Notes: generated from the letters alone by a model not told the origin. A stretch of DNA of 64,000 bases from Alteromonas sp. 1_MG-2023 (GCF_030547075.1 NZ_JAUOQH010000003.1:1-64000); one strand, 5' to 3'; positions 1 through 9,338 are shown, counted from the first letter of the stretch. A program made the numbers and translations.

Positions 1-11
1 ACTCTTCAATT
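1..11 (-). rRNA. rrs: 16S rRNA, first bases only
   Basis: Read on the minus strand, the window edge gives AATTGAAGAGT, the usual 5' end of bacterial 16S rRNA (AAATTGAAGAGTTTGATC in E. coli). The rest of the gene lies off the left edge. The boxA site and tandem promoters just upstream on the same strand support this. Only about 11 bases are visible, so the exact 5' end is approximate. Confidence 0.85.
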
Positions 12-36
12 AAATATATCGAATATGAATCGTCGT

Positions 37-66
37 TGTGTGACACTCTTAATGAGTGCCCACACA
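37..66 (-). other. rRNA leader hairpin near the 16S 5' end
   Basis: An imperfect inverted repeat (GTGTGACACTC / GAGTGCCCACAC with a short AT loop) lies about 25-55 bases upstream of the 16S start. In rRNA leaders such stems take part in precursor folding and RNase III processing; that role is inferred here. The complete processing stalk would pair with sequence beyond the 16S 3' end, which is not in the window. Confidence 0.4.
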
Positions 67-83
67 GATTGTCTTGTTATAAA

Positions 84-96
84 TTGTTAAAGAACA
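84..96 (-). promoter_or_regulatory. boxA antitermination site of the rRNA leader
   Basis: The minus strand reads TGTTCTTTAACAA, one base from the E. coli rrn boxA TGCTCTTTAACAA. boxA in nascent rRNA recruits NusB/NusE (NusB is encoded in this window at 25934-26356) to build the antitermination complex. It lies between the promoters and the 16S 5' end, as expected. Confidence 0.85.
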
Positions 97-205
97 TAGT
101 GCAGAATCGCGACGCTGTTTGTCGTAACTTCTGCGCAAGGAGGACGGTGGCTACATATAGTTGCTAGCGTCTTTCTTGCTTCGCTTCTCTCGAAGCGGGA
201 GGCGT

Positions 206-233
206 ATAATACGCCGTTCGTTTTCAGTGTCAA
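206..233 (-). promoter_or_regulatory. rRNA operon promoter, proximal
   Basis: On the minus strand there is TTGACA (228-233), a 16-base spacer and TATTAT (206-211), followed by a GC-rich discriminator (ACGCCTCCC). An A-rich stretch upstream of the -35 may be an UP element. The 16-base spacer and GC-rich discriminator are typical of strong, ppGpp-controlled rRNA promoters. It is the closest of three promoters to 16S. Confidence 0.8.
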
Positions 234-332
234 CGTTTTTCGTAAATTTCTTTTCGAACCGTTGTTAACTCCAAAGAGCTAATGAAAACTGCTTTTCCGG
301 TGTTGTTGCCAACTCCTTGAAGCGAGGCGCGC

Positions 333-360
333 ATTCTACGCGTTTCGATTTCCGTGTCAA
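333..360 (-). promoter_or_regulatory. rRNA operon promoter, middle
   Basis: On the minus strand there is TTGACA (355-360), a 16-base spacer, TAGAAT (333-338) and a GC-rich discriminator (GCGCGCCTCG). An AT-rich segment upstream resembles an UP element. The architecture matches the promoters on either side. Confidence 0.78.
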
Positions 361-484
361 CACTTTTAGAAAATTAGTAATCAAAAGCATTTCCTTGAAA
401 ACCTTGCTACTACTGCCTTTGAAGGTCGTAGCAACTTGCTTTGTCAGTGTAAGTTATTTCACTTTCCTGTCGAAGCGGATGCGC

Positions 485-512
485 ATTTTAGAGATTTCTG
501 AGGCAAGGTCAA
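485..512 (-). promoter_or_regulatory. rRNA operon promoter, distal
   Basis: On the minus strand there is TTGACC (507-512), a 16-base spacer, TAAAAT (485-490) and discriminator GCGCATCCG. It starts just downstream of the pssA terminator, so the rRNA operon is insulated from pssA. It is the third copy of the same promoter layout. Confidence 0.72.
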
Positions 513-534
513 CCTCTTTTTCAAAATACATAAC

Positions 535-560
535 AAAAGCGACCTGGAAGGTCGCTTTTT
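535..560 (-). terminator. Terminator after pssA
   Basis: A perfect 11-bp inverted repeat (AAAAGCGACCT / AGGTCGCTTTT, loop GGA) is flanked by T runs on either strand. It lies about 60 bases past the pssA stop and before the first rRNA promoter. Confidence 0.8.
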
Positions 561-619
561 CGGCACTTTGTACATTAATACTACGAACTCACCGCAGTTA
601 ATGAGTGAAAGGCTTATTT

Positions 620-1453
620 TTACACTTTATTAGATGACTCTTCGTCTTGATGACCTTCGCTACTATCAACAGTATCAGTTGCACTATTAGCGTCAGCATC
701 AAAGTCTGCATCTTCTTCCTGCTCTCCTACTACATCGTTCAGTGTCACTTTATCAACTGTTCTGAAAGTGTTGATTGGACCCGCCAGCGCATAAAGAGAA
801 AATACGATAAACAATACTAAGGCAGGTTCAGTCGCTACCACTACAAATATAAGTAGTACAATTAGCAGACCGACAAAAGGCACCTTGCCATGCCAGTTCA
901 ATTCTTTAAACGAATTGTATTTGAAATTACTTACCATTAATAAGCCAGCAAACCCAGTTACTAAAGCAACTACAATTCCGTAGTCTGTGCCTACTGCATC
1001 ATATTCAACACCAACCCAGACTAAACCAGCAACCACTGCAGCAGCAGCCGGACTAGCCAAACCTTGGAAGAAACGCTTATCGGCAATGCCAACCTGAGTA
1101 TTAAATCTTGCTAAGCGTAAAGCTGCACCTGCGACATATACGAAGGCAGCCAACCAACCAAACTTACCAAGCTCAGTTAAACCCCAGTTGTATGCCACTA
1201 ATGCCGGCGCCATCCCAAATGACACCATATCTGCCATTGAATCATATTCAGCACCAAAATCGCTTTGCGTATTGGTCATTCGTGCCACACGGCCATCTAA
1301 GCCATCGAAGATCATAGCAACAAATATCGCTACAGCGGCCGCTTCGAATCTTCCTGTCATTGAAGACACTACCGCGAAGAAGCCGGAAAATAGCCCAGCA
1401 GTAGTCAGTAAGTTGGGAAGAAGATAAATCCCTTTTCGCTTTTGTTCAGACAT
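620..1453 (-). CDS. pssA: CDP-diacylglycerol--serine O-phosphatidyltransferase
   Basis: Makes phosphatidylserine from CDP-diacylglycerol and L-serine at the inner membrane, the committed step to phosphatidylethanolamine. The 277-residue protein carries the complete CDP-alcohol phosphatidyltransferase signature: D53 G54, A57 R58, G67, D71 and D75 with exact family spacing. Several hydrophobic segments follow, and the C-terminal tail (about residue 245 on) is Asp/Glu/Ser-rich. It is the integral-membrane type II enzyme, not the PLD-like enzyme of E. coli. It is a single-gene unit followed by its own terminator and the rRNA promoters. Confidence 0.93.
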   Translation of the reverse strand: MSEQKRKGIYLLPNLLTTAGLFSGFFAVVSSMTGRFEAAAVAIFVAMIFDGLDGRVARMTNTQSDFGAEYDSMADMVSFGMAPALVAYNWGLTELGKFGWLAAFVYVAGAALRLARFNTQVGIADKRFFQGLASPAAAAVVAGLVWVGVEYDAVGTDYGIVVALVTGFAGLLMVSNFKYNSFKELNWHGKVPFVGLLIVLLIFVVVATEPALVLFIVFSLYALAGPINTFRTVDKVTLNDVVGEQEEDADFDADANSATDTVDSSEGHQDEESSNKV

Positions 1454-1702
1454 AAGTCCTCATAGATACGTAAATAACTGCACTAATTATTTCACAGTTC
1501 ATTGCTATCGCATAGGTAACATTCAATATGTTGCTAACCCAAGTAAGGAATAACTAGGTATAAGCCTCGATACGTAACAACAAAAGGTCTTTGGTTACAA
1601 TATTTACACCATGTTGAAGTTCGCGAGATTCTAATACATTAAGTACTAGACAAATCGTACGAACTAAACCTTTGCTAACTATTAAAGAAGGTCTAGTTAC
1701 AA

Positions 1703-2632
1703 ATGCGTTTAATTAATATATCTATACTAACGGCAAGCTTAATTGGATTAAGCTCATTATCTGCATCTTATGCTTCAGCAGGTTCTTCAAAGTGGAAGGA
1801 TTCTGATTATAGCAGTTGTGGCTCTTCAAAAAGCAGTTCTAGTAGTGCGTGCGAGTCTGCCTTGGGTGAGAACATCTACGATCTTGTTGATGATGGGGTA
1901 TATGAAGGCACCTCTACATCGTCATCAACCACCATAATAGATGGCGTGACCATAGCCGTGGCAGCATTCTCAGACACAGCAGGAATAACAAATGAGACTG
2001 TAGTTCAAAGTGAATTAGAAAAAATCTCTAATACTTGGGCCTATGGCGTCACTAATGATGATGAAGCGTATTATTCTGGAAGCTACGACCACGCCATAGA
2101 CAACTTGAATTATTTTTACGAAGGCAGTAACGCTGCAGATAAATACAATGTAACTAACGTAGAGCGAGACTATGACTTTGTTCTATTCTCATTTGATGAA
2201 GCGGTTACAGTAACTGATGCAAGCTTTTCGTGGGTATTTGGTTCTGACTCTCAGATTTCAATTGCGGCACTAGATGATATATCAGGTTTAACTTCTGGTA
2301 CCCAAACATGGGATGGGATCGTAGCTGATGCGCTAACTACTGCATCTTATGATATTACAAATAGTAGCTCTTCTACCCCCTCGGTAGAATTTGATTTAAC
2401 TGATACCGCTCAGTATTGGCTGTTAGGCGCTTACAACACCGTATTTGGTAATATTGGCGGTTATGTAGGTAACGATGCCTTTAAGCTATCTGGATTAGGA
2501 TTCTCTGTTGCGGAAAATGCTAGTCCTCCCGCCCCTTCTACAGAAGTAAATGAACCAACGACAATAGGTTTATTGATGGCTGGCGCATTATTTATTGCTT
2601 GGCGACGCAAGTTCCCATCCTCCAAACTTTAA
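1703..2632 (+). CDS. Secreted protein with PEP-CTERM-like sorting tail (paralogue 1)
   Basis: A 309-residue exported protein of unknown function. A Sec signal peptide covers about residues 1-26, followed by a Ser/Lys/Cys-rich stretch. The C-terminus has the tripartite layout of exosortase substrates: N-E-P at 283-285, a hydrophobic helix and W-R-R-K at 300-303. The body shares many motifs with the next gene product (IYDL, YGV, HAIDN, DFVLFSFD, YWLLGAYNTVFG), so the two are tandem paralogues. By analogy with PEP-CTERM proteins it would be exported, cut near NEP by an exosortase, and left on the cell surface or in exopolysaccharide. No exosortase is in the window. The NEP variant in place of PEP makes the call less certain. 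Confidence 0.7.
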   Translation: MRLINISILTASLIGLSSLSASYASAGSSKWKDSDYSSCGSSKSSSSSACESALGENIYDLVDDGVYEGTSTSSSTTIIDGVTIAVAAFSDTAGITNETVVQSELEKISNTWAYGVTNDDEAYYSGSYDHAIDNLNYFYEGSNAADKYNVTNVERDYDFVLFSFDEAVTVTDASFSWVFGSDSQISIAALDDISGLTSGTQTWDGIVADALTTASYDITNSSSSTPSVEFDLTDTAQYWLLGAYNTVFGNIGGYVGNDAFKLSGLGFSVAENASPPAPSTEVNEPTTIGLLMAGALFIAWRRKFPSSKL

Positions 2633-2649
2633 GTCTATACTTTAGTATA

Positions 2650-2681
2650 AAAAAACCTGACAGTGTGTGTCAGGTTTTTTT
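2650..2681 (+). terminator. Terminator after PEP-CTERM-like paralogue 1
   Basis: AAAAAACCTGAC and GTCAGGTTTTTTT form a hairpin with a short GT-rich loop and a T run. It lies about 20 bases past the stop, separating the two paralogues into different transcripts. Confidence 0.85.
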
Positions 2682-2745
2682 ACTTCGCTTATTTTATCCA
2701 TTCAAAACACCCAAAAAACACCTGAAAATCAACAAGATGAAATTA

Positions 2746-2761
2746 AGGCACACTTCCTGCA
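2746..2761 (+). promoter_or_regulatory. Candidate sigma54 (-24/-12) promoter
   Basis: AGGCACACTTCCTGCA matches the sigma54 consensus TGGCACRNNNNTTGCW at all but two fixed positions, with the essential GG and GC separated by 10 bases. The predicted start point near 2772 is 36 bases before the ATG at 2808. PEP-CTERM genes in other proteobacteria are often served by sigma54 with the activator PrsR. No activator site was identified. Confidence 0.5.
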
Positions 2762-2807
2762 TTGGCAAGGCATAATCTTACTAATTTTTAACTGTGGAAG
2801 TGTAGTT

Positions 2808-3683
2808 ATGCAGTATTTAAGAAAATCTATAGTGCCAGTAGCCGTGATAGCGTTAGTTTCTTTTCCAGCACTTGGTGGTAGCAATAACCACCACAACAAC
2901 AACACCAATAACACTAGCTATGCAGATACTTCCTTAGCAGAAGGTATTTACGATCTAACGTCATTCGATGACAGCGTCGTATTATCGTCTACAGGAGTTA
3001 CTGTCGGTGGTGTAAATGTAACACTTTCTGGTTGGTCAGACACCGGGAACACACTCGATCCTGAATTAGACGACACTATAGTCAAGACAGCTACAGCTTA
3101 TGAAATTAGTAACTACTACGGCTATGGCGTATTGAATCAAGATGGTGAAGGCCAAACTAGCCCAAATCACTCGATAGACAATTATTACTATAATGGTACC
3201 AATAATGCTGACGGCATCCAATATGCTGATTTTGATTTCGTACTTTTTACTTTCGATAGTGACGTAACCCTAGATGGCCTAGATTTTGGGTGGGTTAACA
3301 ACAATGGGAATGATCAACAATTATCAGTAGCAGCACTTGGTGACTCACAGCTTGGCCTCTTAGAGGGTGAGCAAAGTTCGTGGGCCCAAATCATTGCTGG
3401 CGCTGTTTCTGAATCTTTTAACATTGCAAATAACTCTGTAACCACTGGCATTGACAGTTCAATAGCTTCTCAATACTGGTTGGTAGGTGCTTATAATACC
3501 GTATTTGGAAGTGTTAACGGTGCTAGCATGTATAACGATGGATTTAAAATTACCTCTGTCTACTTTACTGAAAATACATCCACACCTCCTGGCGCACCAA
3601 CTGCCGTTCACGAACCAGGCCTTTTAGGTCTAATGCTAATGAGCATTGGTATTCTGGCTTGGCGCAGAAAACGCGTAGCGTAA
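2808..3683 (+). CDS. Secreted protein with PEP-CTERM-like sorting tail (paralogue 2)
   Basis: The start is placed at ATG 2808 because it follows a GGAAG ribosome site by 7 bases and begins a clean signal peptide; an upstream in-frame start at 2667 lies inside a terminator hairpin. The 291-residue product has a signal peptide (about 1-22), a His/Asn-rich stretch, a body homologous to paralogue 1, and a tail with H-E-P at 268-270, a hydrophobic helix and W-R-R-K at 285-288. Function is unknown; surface anchoring by an exosortase is inferred. A candidate sigma54 promoter precedes it and a terminator follows. Confidence 0.7.
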   Translation: MQYLRKSIVPVAVIALVSFPALGGSNNHHNNNTNNTSYADTSLAEGIYDLTSFDDSVVLSSTGVTVGGVNVTLSGWSDTGNTLDPELDDTIVKTATAYEISNYYGYGVLNQDGEGQTSPNHSIDNYYYNGTNNADGIQYADFDFVLFTFDSDVTLDGLDFGWVNNNGNDQQLSVAALGDSQLGLLEGEQSSWAQIIAGAVSESFNIANNSVTTGIDSSIASQYWLVGAYNTVFGSVNGASMYNDGFKITSVYFTENTSTPPGAPTAVHEPGLLGLMLMSIGILAWRRKRVA

Positions 3684-3718
3684 TTGTTTCAATATAACTG
3701 AAAAACACGTATCTTTAG

Positions 3719-3742
3719 AAGGTGGCTTAGGTCACCTTTTTT
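3719..3742 (+). terminator. Terminator after PEP-CTERM-like paralogue 2
   Basis: AAGGTGGC / GTCACCTT stem with loop TTAG, followed by a run of seven T. It ends 23 bases before the ATG of the TPR gene, so that gene probably depends on readthrough or on a start point close to this hairpin. Confidence 0.75.
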
Positions 3743-3765
3743 TATTGCAGTTAGCAGGACAAATT

Positions 3766-6582
3766 ATGTTGATTTCAGGAACTGGACGTTCGCGTATCAG
3801 GCTTACTATATTAGCCACAGCACTTGCTGGTAGTTTATTCACGACAAAGGCTTATTCCACAACTTCAGAAGATTATGAAAAAGCACTCACCGCCTTTAAT
3901 GCAAGTAAATACGATGAAACTTATATTCATCTGAAGAACAGCCTTCAAAAAGATCCAGAAAATTTAGCTTCAAAAATACTGATGGGCAAAATATTGCTCA
4001 TCAACGGTTATCTAAATGCCGCTGAAATTGAATTTGTTGAAGCCCTAGAAATGGGGGCTGATATTAATTTGCTCGCAGAGTCACTTGGCAATACTTGGCT
4101 TTTTTTGAACAAATACACTGAAATTGTGGATTTTACGCAAACCAATAAACTAACAAACGCGCCAAAAAGAGAGTGGCTACAAATTCGAGCGACCGCGTGC
4201 ATCAGGTTAGATGATTTAATCTGTGCCAAAGCGGATTACGATCAAATATTACTGAGTTCTCCAAACTATGTTCCTGCTATTAATGGTCTGGCTTCGATTG
4301 CATTACAACAAGCAGACTTAATGACAGCCCGAAAGCTAATTCGCCAATCTGAAGGCTTAGAGACAGATAACGCTATTACTTGGCGGTTAAAAGGGCAATT
4401 GGCTTATCGCGAAGGCGATACAAAGAAAGCGACAGAATATCTTCAAACAGCCCTGTCCTACAATCGTGAAGATCCTATTGCACTACGAAATTTAGTCGAT
4501 CTTTATCTTCAAGCTAAAGACTACGATCAAGCAAAGCTGTTCGTTGACGAGATAATTGAAGACACACCTAACGACCCCTTAGCTATCTTACTTAATAGTT
4601 GGTTGCAAAGCAGAGATACCGATACGGCTATCGATAATGAGCAACTATTACAACTTAACGAATTCATGAGCCAATTGGATCCGGAAATTATTGGCTCTCA
4701 GCCTATGCTGCTATATATCAGCGGTTTAACCAATTTTTTCAATAATAATATGGAAAAAGCTGCCCAAGACTTCATTGGCTACTTACAAAATGAGCCAGAT
4801 GATATTCAAGCGGTAATGATGCTTACTCAAGTTTATATGGCTACTCAGCAAAGCAAGCAAGCCTTGATGCTACTTGAGCGATATCAACAAGCGTTAATGG
4901 AAAACCCTGATTCGGCAATAATATTAGGTAATCTGTTCATTAAGCAAAATAAGGCATTTAAAGCAGAACGCTTATTAAATGAATTAGAAAAACGCTATCC
5001 AAACGAAGGTAAATTACAGCTTTTCAAAATAAAGCTAATGGCCGCAAGAGGCAAACAAGCCGAAGCACTGAGCATTCTTGAAAAAAACTTTGCTAAGTAC
5101 AAAGATAGCCCCTCTTTCTTATTTACCTACGCACTAATGAATTTGCAAGCAACAAACTACGAAGATGCATTACGTGCCGCATCGTCACTTGCCGACAAAT
5201 TTCCAGATGATGCTGAAGTGTATAATTTGCAAGCGGGTATCTTGATTAGACAAGGTAAACTCAATGAGGCTAAAGCTGAGATAGAAAAAGCACTTGAGAT
5301 CAGTCCGGCATTATTTCCTGCCAAATTTAATTTAGCGGCAACAGAAAGCCGTTTAGGTAACATTGATGCCTCTTCGCTACTGGTAGATGAACTACTAATA
5401 CTGTCACCCGCTCACAACGAAACTTTATTACTGAAGGCTTATAACTTAACCCGACAAGGTTTAGCTGAACAAGCAAAACAAATTTACATCGATATTTTAA
5501 CCTTAACTCCATCGAATGCTGCAGCAAGAGAGCGTTTAGTAGCCCTTTATCAAAGTGAAGGTGATACAAAAAATGCACTTTATCATTTAGACCGATTAAT
5601 TAAGGACGATTTTGATAATCCTGACTACCTATTAAATAAAGCTGGTTTATTAATTGCCCTAAACGATATAGAAAATGCGAAGAAAACCCTTAATATTGTA
5701 GAGAGTTTTATAAAGCAAGATGCCCCTAAACTACTGCGTTTAAGTGCGTTACTGATGCAATTAAATGAAGAAACCAAAGCCCTAGGGGCTATGGAAAAAG
5801 CTCAGGCTGCAGCTCCCTCTTCTTCTTTTATTCTATTAGCCCATGCAAGACTACTTCTACAATTGGATAAAGTCTCCGAGGCCAAGAAATTACTAAGTTC
5901 TGTAAAGGGAAAAGATAGCGATAACGCTAACTATTGGTTACTTAAAGGTGATATCTTTGCTGCAGAAGGCAACGATGATGAAGCTCTTCAGGCTTATCAA
6001 CATTCGCTTAAACTAGACAGTCGTTTTGCTCCGCCTTTAATTGCCATTTACAACTATGCGCTTGAAGAGCGTTACGTAGACACTTTTATTGAGCAATCAG
6101 AAAGCCTCATCAAAAATAATCCAGATAACCTGTTAGCGAAAAATTTGCTTGCACAGTACCTCTTTTTCATTCGAGACTTTAGCCAATCGATGAAACTGTA
6201 TGAAGAAATAATTGATGAGCCAAATATTCCGAGCCCAGCGCAGGCATACAATAGACTGGCGATCATGTCTATGGAAATGGATACTGGCAATGCCGAACGG
6301 TATATCGCCAAAGCTTTTGAGTTAGACTCGTCTTCTCCTAAGATTTTAGACACTTACGGTTGGCTTAAAGCCCAGCAGACCCAGTACGAAACAAGCCTTA
6401 AGCTACTTCGCGATGCCTTTGCCCGTGATGCCAACGATCCTAACATTCGCTATCACTTAGGTTATACATTAGCCAAGTTAGGTCGAGTTGAAGAAGCAAA
6501 AGAAGAACTAACGTTTGCTGTAAACGTTAATCGTCCTTTCTTTAAGCGCCCTGAGGCGCAAAGCTTGCTCGATAGCCTCTAA
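3766..6582 (+). CDS. Large TPR-repeat protein, PrsT-like (PEP-CTERM system)
   Basis: A 938-residue protein made almost wholly of tetratricopeptide repeats after an N-terminal signal segment (about residues 7-34). ATG 3766 is chosen because AGGA lies 6 bases upstream; a TTG at 3745 is also in frame. Length, repeat layout and the C-terminal pattern (LDTYGWLKAQQ, then IRYHLGYTLAKLGR) recall the PEP-CTERM-system TPR protein PrsT. That family is usually a lipoprotein, but no lipobox cysteine is visible here. Its position directly after two PEP-CTERM-like genes supports the link. It probably acts as a periplasmic scaffold in export of exopolysaccharide or surface protein; this is inference. Confidence 0.65.
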   Translation: MLISGTGRSRIRLTILATALAGSLFTTKAYSTTSEDYEKALTAFNASKYDETYIHLKNSLQKDPENLASKILMGKILLINGYLNAAEIEFVEALEMGADINLLAESLGNTWLFLNKYTEIVDFTQTNKLTNAPKREWLQIRATACIRLDDLICAKADYDQILLSSPNYVPAINGLASIALQQADLMTARKLIRQSEGLETDNAITWRLKGQLAYREGDTKKATEYLQTALSYNREDPIALRNLVDLYLQAKDYDQAKLFVDEIIEDTPNDPLAILLNSWLQSRDTDTAIDNEQLLQLNEFMSQLDPEIIGSQPMLLYISGLTNFFNNNMEKAAQDFIGYLQNEPDDIQAVMMLTQVYMATQQSKQALMLLERYQQALMENPDSAIILGNLFIKQNKAFKAERLLNELEKRYPNEGKLQLFKIKLMAARGKQAEALSILEKNFAKYKDSPSFLFTYALMNLQATNYEDALRAASSLADKFPDDAEVYNLQAGILIRQGKLNEAKAEIEKALEISPALFPAKFNLAATESRLGNIDASSLLVDELLILSPAHNETLLLKAYNLTRQGLAEQAKQIYIDILTLTPSNAAARERLVALYQSEGDTKNALYHLDRLIKDDFDNPDYLLNKAGLLIALNDIENAKKTLNIVESFIKQDAPKLLRLSALLMQLNEETKALGAMEKAQAAAPSSSFILLAHARLLLQLDKVSEAKKLLSSVKGKDSDNANYWLLKGDIFAAEGNDDEALQAYQHSLKLDSRFAPPLIAIYNYALEERYVDTFIEQSESLIKNNPDNLLAKNLLAQYLFFIRDFSQSMKLYEEIIDEPNIPSPAQAYNRLAIMSMEMDTGNAERYIAKAFELDSSSPKILDTYGWLKAQQTQYETSLKLLRDAFARDANDPNIRYHLGYTLAKLGRVEEAKEELTFAVNVNRPFFKRPEAQSLLDSL

Positions 6583-6612
6583 CACGCTTCTTTAATTTTC
6601 ATTCCACGTAAA

Positions 6613-6650
6613 AAAGCCACACTATCTAACAAGATGTGTGGCTTTGTTTT
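6613..6650. terminator. Bidirectional terminator between the TPR gene and clpB
   Basis: GCCACAC / GTGTGGC stem flanked by A run on the left and T run on the right, placed between the convergent TPR gene and clpB. It can serve either strand. Confidence 0.8.
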
Positions 6651-6720
6651 ATCTACCAGCTTATTGCTTACACAATGCTAAAACATGGCTAAGACAGCGC
6701 TAAAACTCCCGCAGGACTAA

Positions 6721-9297
6721 TCATTGATTCGAAATCACTAGTTTTTCATTGTCGACATCTATGCGGATGACAGAATCCGGTATTAAATCTCCTGAAAGCA
6801 ACTTTTGTGCGAGTGGATTTTCTATATGAACCTGAATCGCCCGTTTAAGCGGTCTCGCACCATACACAGGGTCGAAGCCTGCATCAGCAAGTTTATCCAT
6901 AGCTGCGCCAGATAAATTAAGCTTATACCCTTTTTCGACTAACCTAGCTCGCAATGCAGCTAACTGAATTTTAGCGATAGATTTAATTTCGTCTTTACCT
7001 AGTGGATGGAATACTACAATATCATCAACGCGGTTAATGAATTCTGGCCGGAAATGCTGCCCCACCACCGACATCACTGACGCTTTCATTTCTTCGTACT
7101 GACTTTCTTCATGCTGCGTTTGAATAATGTCAGAGCCTAAGTTGGATGTCATGATCACCACGGTGTTTTTGAAATCAACTGTGCGACCTTGCCCATCGGT
7201 TAAGCGACCGTCGTCTAATACCTGTAGTAATATATTAAAAACATCAGGATGCGCTTTTTCTACTTCATCGAGCAAAATAACAGAGTAAGGCTTTCTGCGA
7301 ACCGCTTCGGTTAAATAACCGCCTTCCTCATAACCTACATAGCCAGGAGGCGCACCGACTAAACGGGCAACTGAATGGCGCTCCATGAATTCAGACATAT
7401 CGATACGCACCATGGCATCTTCGGTGTCGAACATGAAACCGGCTAGTGCTTTACATAACTCAGTTTTCCCAACGCCTGTTGGACCTAAAAATAAGAAGGA
7501 GCCAATAGGACGGTTTGGATCCGCAAGGCCTGCTCGAGAACGTCTGATGGCGTTAGACACAGCCTCAACCGCTTCTCCCTGCCCTACTACACGTTTGTGT
7601 AACACATCTTCCATCTTAAGTAGCTTGTCACGCTCGCCTTCCAGCATTTTAGCTACGGGTATTCCTGTCCAGCGTGACAATACGTCGGCAATTTCAACAT
7701 CGGTGACTTTGTTTTTCACCAGCTTAGTTTCTCGGGTTTCATTTTCAGATGCCCGTTCAAGCTTTGCCTCTAACTCAGGGATTCTGCCGTACTGAAGCTC
7801 CGACATACGATTTAGATCAGACGCTCTTCGCGCAATCTCTAAATCGAGCTTTGCTTGCTCTAGCGACGACTTGATAGTTTGGGTGCCTTGCATCGCTTCT
7901 TTTTCATCAAGCCACACTTTTTCAAAATCATTGTATTTTACTTCCGCTTGCTCTCGTTCCAGCTCAATCATTTCTAATCGTTTATGACTGGCATCATCGG
8001 TCTCTTTGGCAAGCGCTTGTTCTTCTAATTTTAGCTGAATGATACGGCGTTCTAACCTGTCCATATCTTCAGGTTTTGAATCTATCTGAATGCGAATACT
8101 TGATGCTGCCTCGTCAATTAAGTCGATGGCTTTGTCTGGTAGTTGTCTGTCGCTAATATAACGATGCGACAACGTAGCAGCCGCTACAATGGCAGGGTCG
8201 GTAATATCTACTGAATGGTGAAGTTCATAGCGTTCTTTCAACCCACGCAAAATAGCAATAGTGTCTTCTACGCTAGGTTCGTCAACCACCACCTTTTGAA
8301 ATCGGCGTTCAAGGGCGGCGTCTTTTTCAATATATTGGCGATATTCATCAAGTGTAGTAGCACCCACACAGTGCAATTCACCGCGGGCTAGCGCGGGTTT
8401 TAGCATATTCCCTGCATCCATAGCGCCGTCACCTTTACCAGCACCTACCATGGTATGCAGTTCATCGACGAACAAAATGACACGGCCTTCTTCCTTTGCC
8501 AATTCATTAAGTACGGCTTTAAGGCGCTCTTCAAATTCTCCGCGATATTTAGCACCGGCGACTAATGCGCCCATATCTAGCGAAAGCACGCGCTTGTTTT
8601 TGAGCCCCTCTGGTACTTCACCATTGATAATACGCTGTGCTAAACCTTCAACAATGGCGGTTTTACCCACCCCAGGCTCACCGATTAACACGGGATTATT
8701 TTTAGTCCTACGTTGCAATACTTGCACTGCACGACGAATTTCATCATCACGACCAATAACGGGGTCGAGCTTGCCCTGCTCTGCCCGCTCGGTTAAATCT
8801 GTGGTGTATTTTTCTAAAGCCTGGCGCACATCTTCAGCATTAGGATCGTTAACGGTTTGTCCGCCTCGCATAGAATCGATGGCATTTTCTACGTTATCTT
8901 TTGTAATATTAAGCTGCTTTAAAATTTCGCCTAACCGGCCGTTATCTTGAATAGCAGCAAGTACGAAGATTTCAGAGGTAATGTATTCATCTTTTCGTTG
9001 CTGCGCTATTTTGTCGCACAGGTTAAGCAAAATACCACTTTGTTTGCTTAGCTGCACATCACCACCAATACCATCCACACTAGCAATACGGTCAATCGCT
9101 TCGCTCAGTGCTGAACGAAGGGCATTTACATTCACATTTGCTTGGTCTAATACGGGCCGTACCGAGCCGCCTTGCTGGTTCAGCAAAGCCGTCATTAAAT
9201 GTACCGGTTCGATATATTGATGATCGCGCCCAAGCGCTAAAGATTGAGCATCCGAAATGGCGAGTTGGAACTTATTGGTGAATCTGTCTAATCGCAT
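6721..9297 (-). CDS. clpB: ClpB protein disaggregase
   Basis: Hexameric cytosolic AAA+ ATPase that works with DnaK/DnaJ/GrpE to pull polypeptides out of aggregates after heat stress. The 858-residue length equals the family norm. In order: N-terminal Clp repeats (about 1-145), first AAA module with Walker A GEPGVGKT near 205, the coiled-coil M domain (about 400-530), and second AAA module with Walker A GPTGVGKT near 603 and Walker [11 protein letters not shown]. It lacks the ClpP-binding loop of ClpA/ClpX types, as ClpB should. It is downstream of pgeF, but a sigma32-type promoter in the gap suggests independent heat-shock transcription. Confidence 0.98.
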   Translation of the reverse strand: MRLDRFTNKFQLAISDAQSLALGRDHQYIEPVHLMTALLNQQGGSVRPVLDQANVNVNALRSALSEAIDRIASVDGIGGDVQLSKQSGILLNLCDKIAQQRKDEYITSEIFVLAAIQDNGRLGEILKQLNITKDNVENAIDSMRGGQTVNDPNAEDVRQALEKYTTDLTERAEQGKLDPVIGRDDEIRRAVQVLQRRTKNNPVLIGEPGVGKTAIVEGLAQRIINGEVPEGLKNKRVLSLDMGALVAGAKYRGEFEERLKAVLNELAKEEGRVILFVDELHTMVGAGKGDGAMDAGNMLKPALARGELHCVGATTLDEYRQYIEKDAALERRFQKVVVDEPSVEDTIAILRGLKERYELHHSVDITDPAIVAAATLSHRYISDRQLPDKAIDLIDEAASSIRIQIDSKPEDMDRLERRIIQLKLEEQALAKETDDASHKRLEMIELEREQAEVKYNDFEKVWLDEKEAMQGTQTIKSSLEQAKLDLEIARRASDLNRMSELQYGRIPELEAKLERASENETRETKLVKNKVTDVEIADVLSRWTGIPVAKMLEGERDKLLKMEDVLHKRVVGQGEAVEAVSNAIRRSRAGLADPNRPIGSFLFLGPTGVGKTELCKALAGFMFDTEDAMVRIDMSEFMERHSVARLVGAPPGYVGYEEGGYLTEAVRRKPYSVILLDEVEKAHPDVFNILLQVLDDGRLTDGQGRTVDFKNTVVIMTSNLGSDIIQTQHEESQYEEMKASVMSVVGQHFRPEFINRVDDIVVFHPLGKDEIKSIAKIQLAALRARLVEKGYKLNLSGAAMDKLADAGFDPVYGARPLKRAIQVHIENPLAQKLLSGDLIPDSVIRIDVDNEKLVISNQ

Positions 9298-9338
9298 GGC
9301 TAAACCCTAATAATGTCAAAATACCTTATGCATTAGTT

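Noticed and set aside
317..601. Plus-strand open frame of 94 codons upstream of pssA
   Set aside because: It runs antisense through two rRNA promoters and the terminator, and has no family character or ribosome site.
1454..1702. sigma54 promoter upstream of PEP-CTERM-like paralogue 1
   Set aside because: I scanned the gap for GG-N10-GC and found no acceptable match; TTGCT occurs but lacks the upstream GG.
8450..8950. Plus-strand open frame of 166 codons opposite clpB
   Set aside because: Antisense shadow of the conserved ClpB ATPase module; composition is Ser/Arg/Pro-rich without a known motif.
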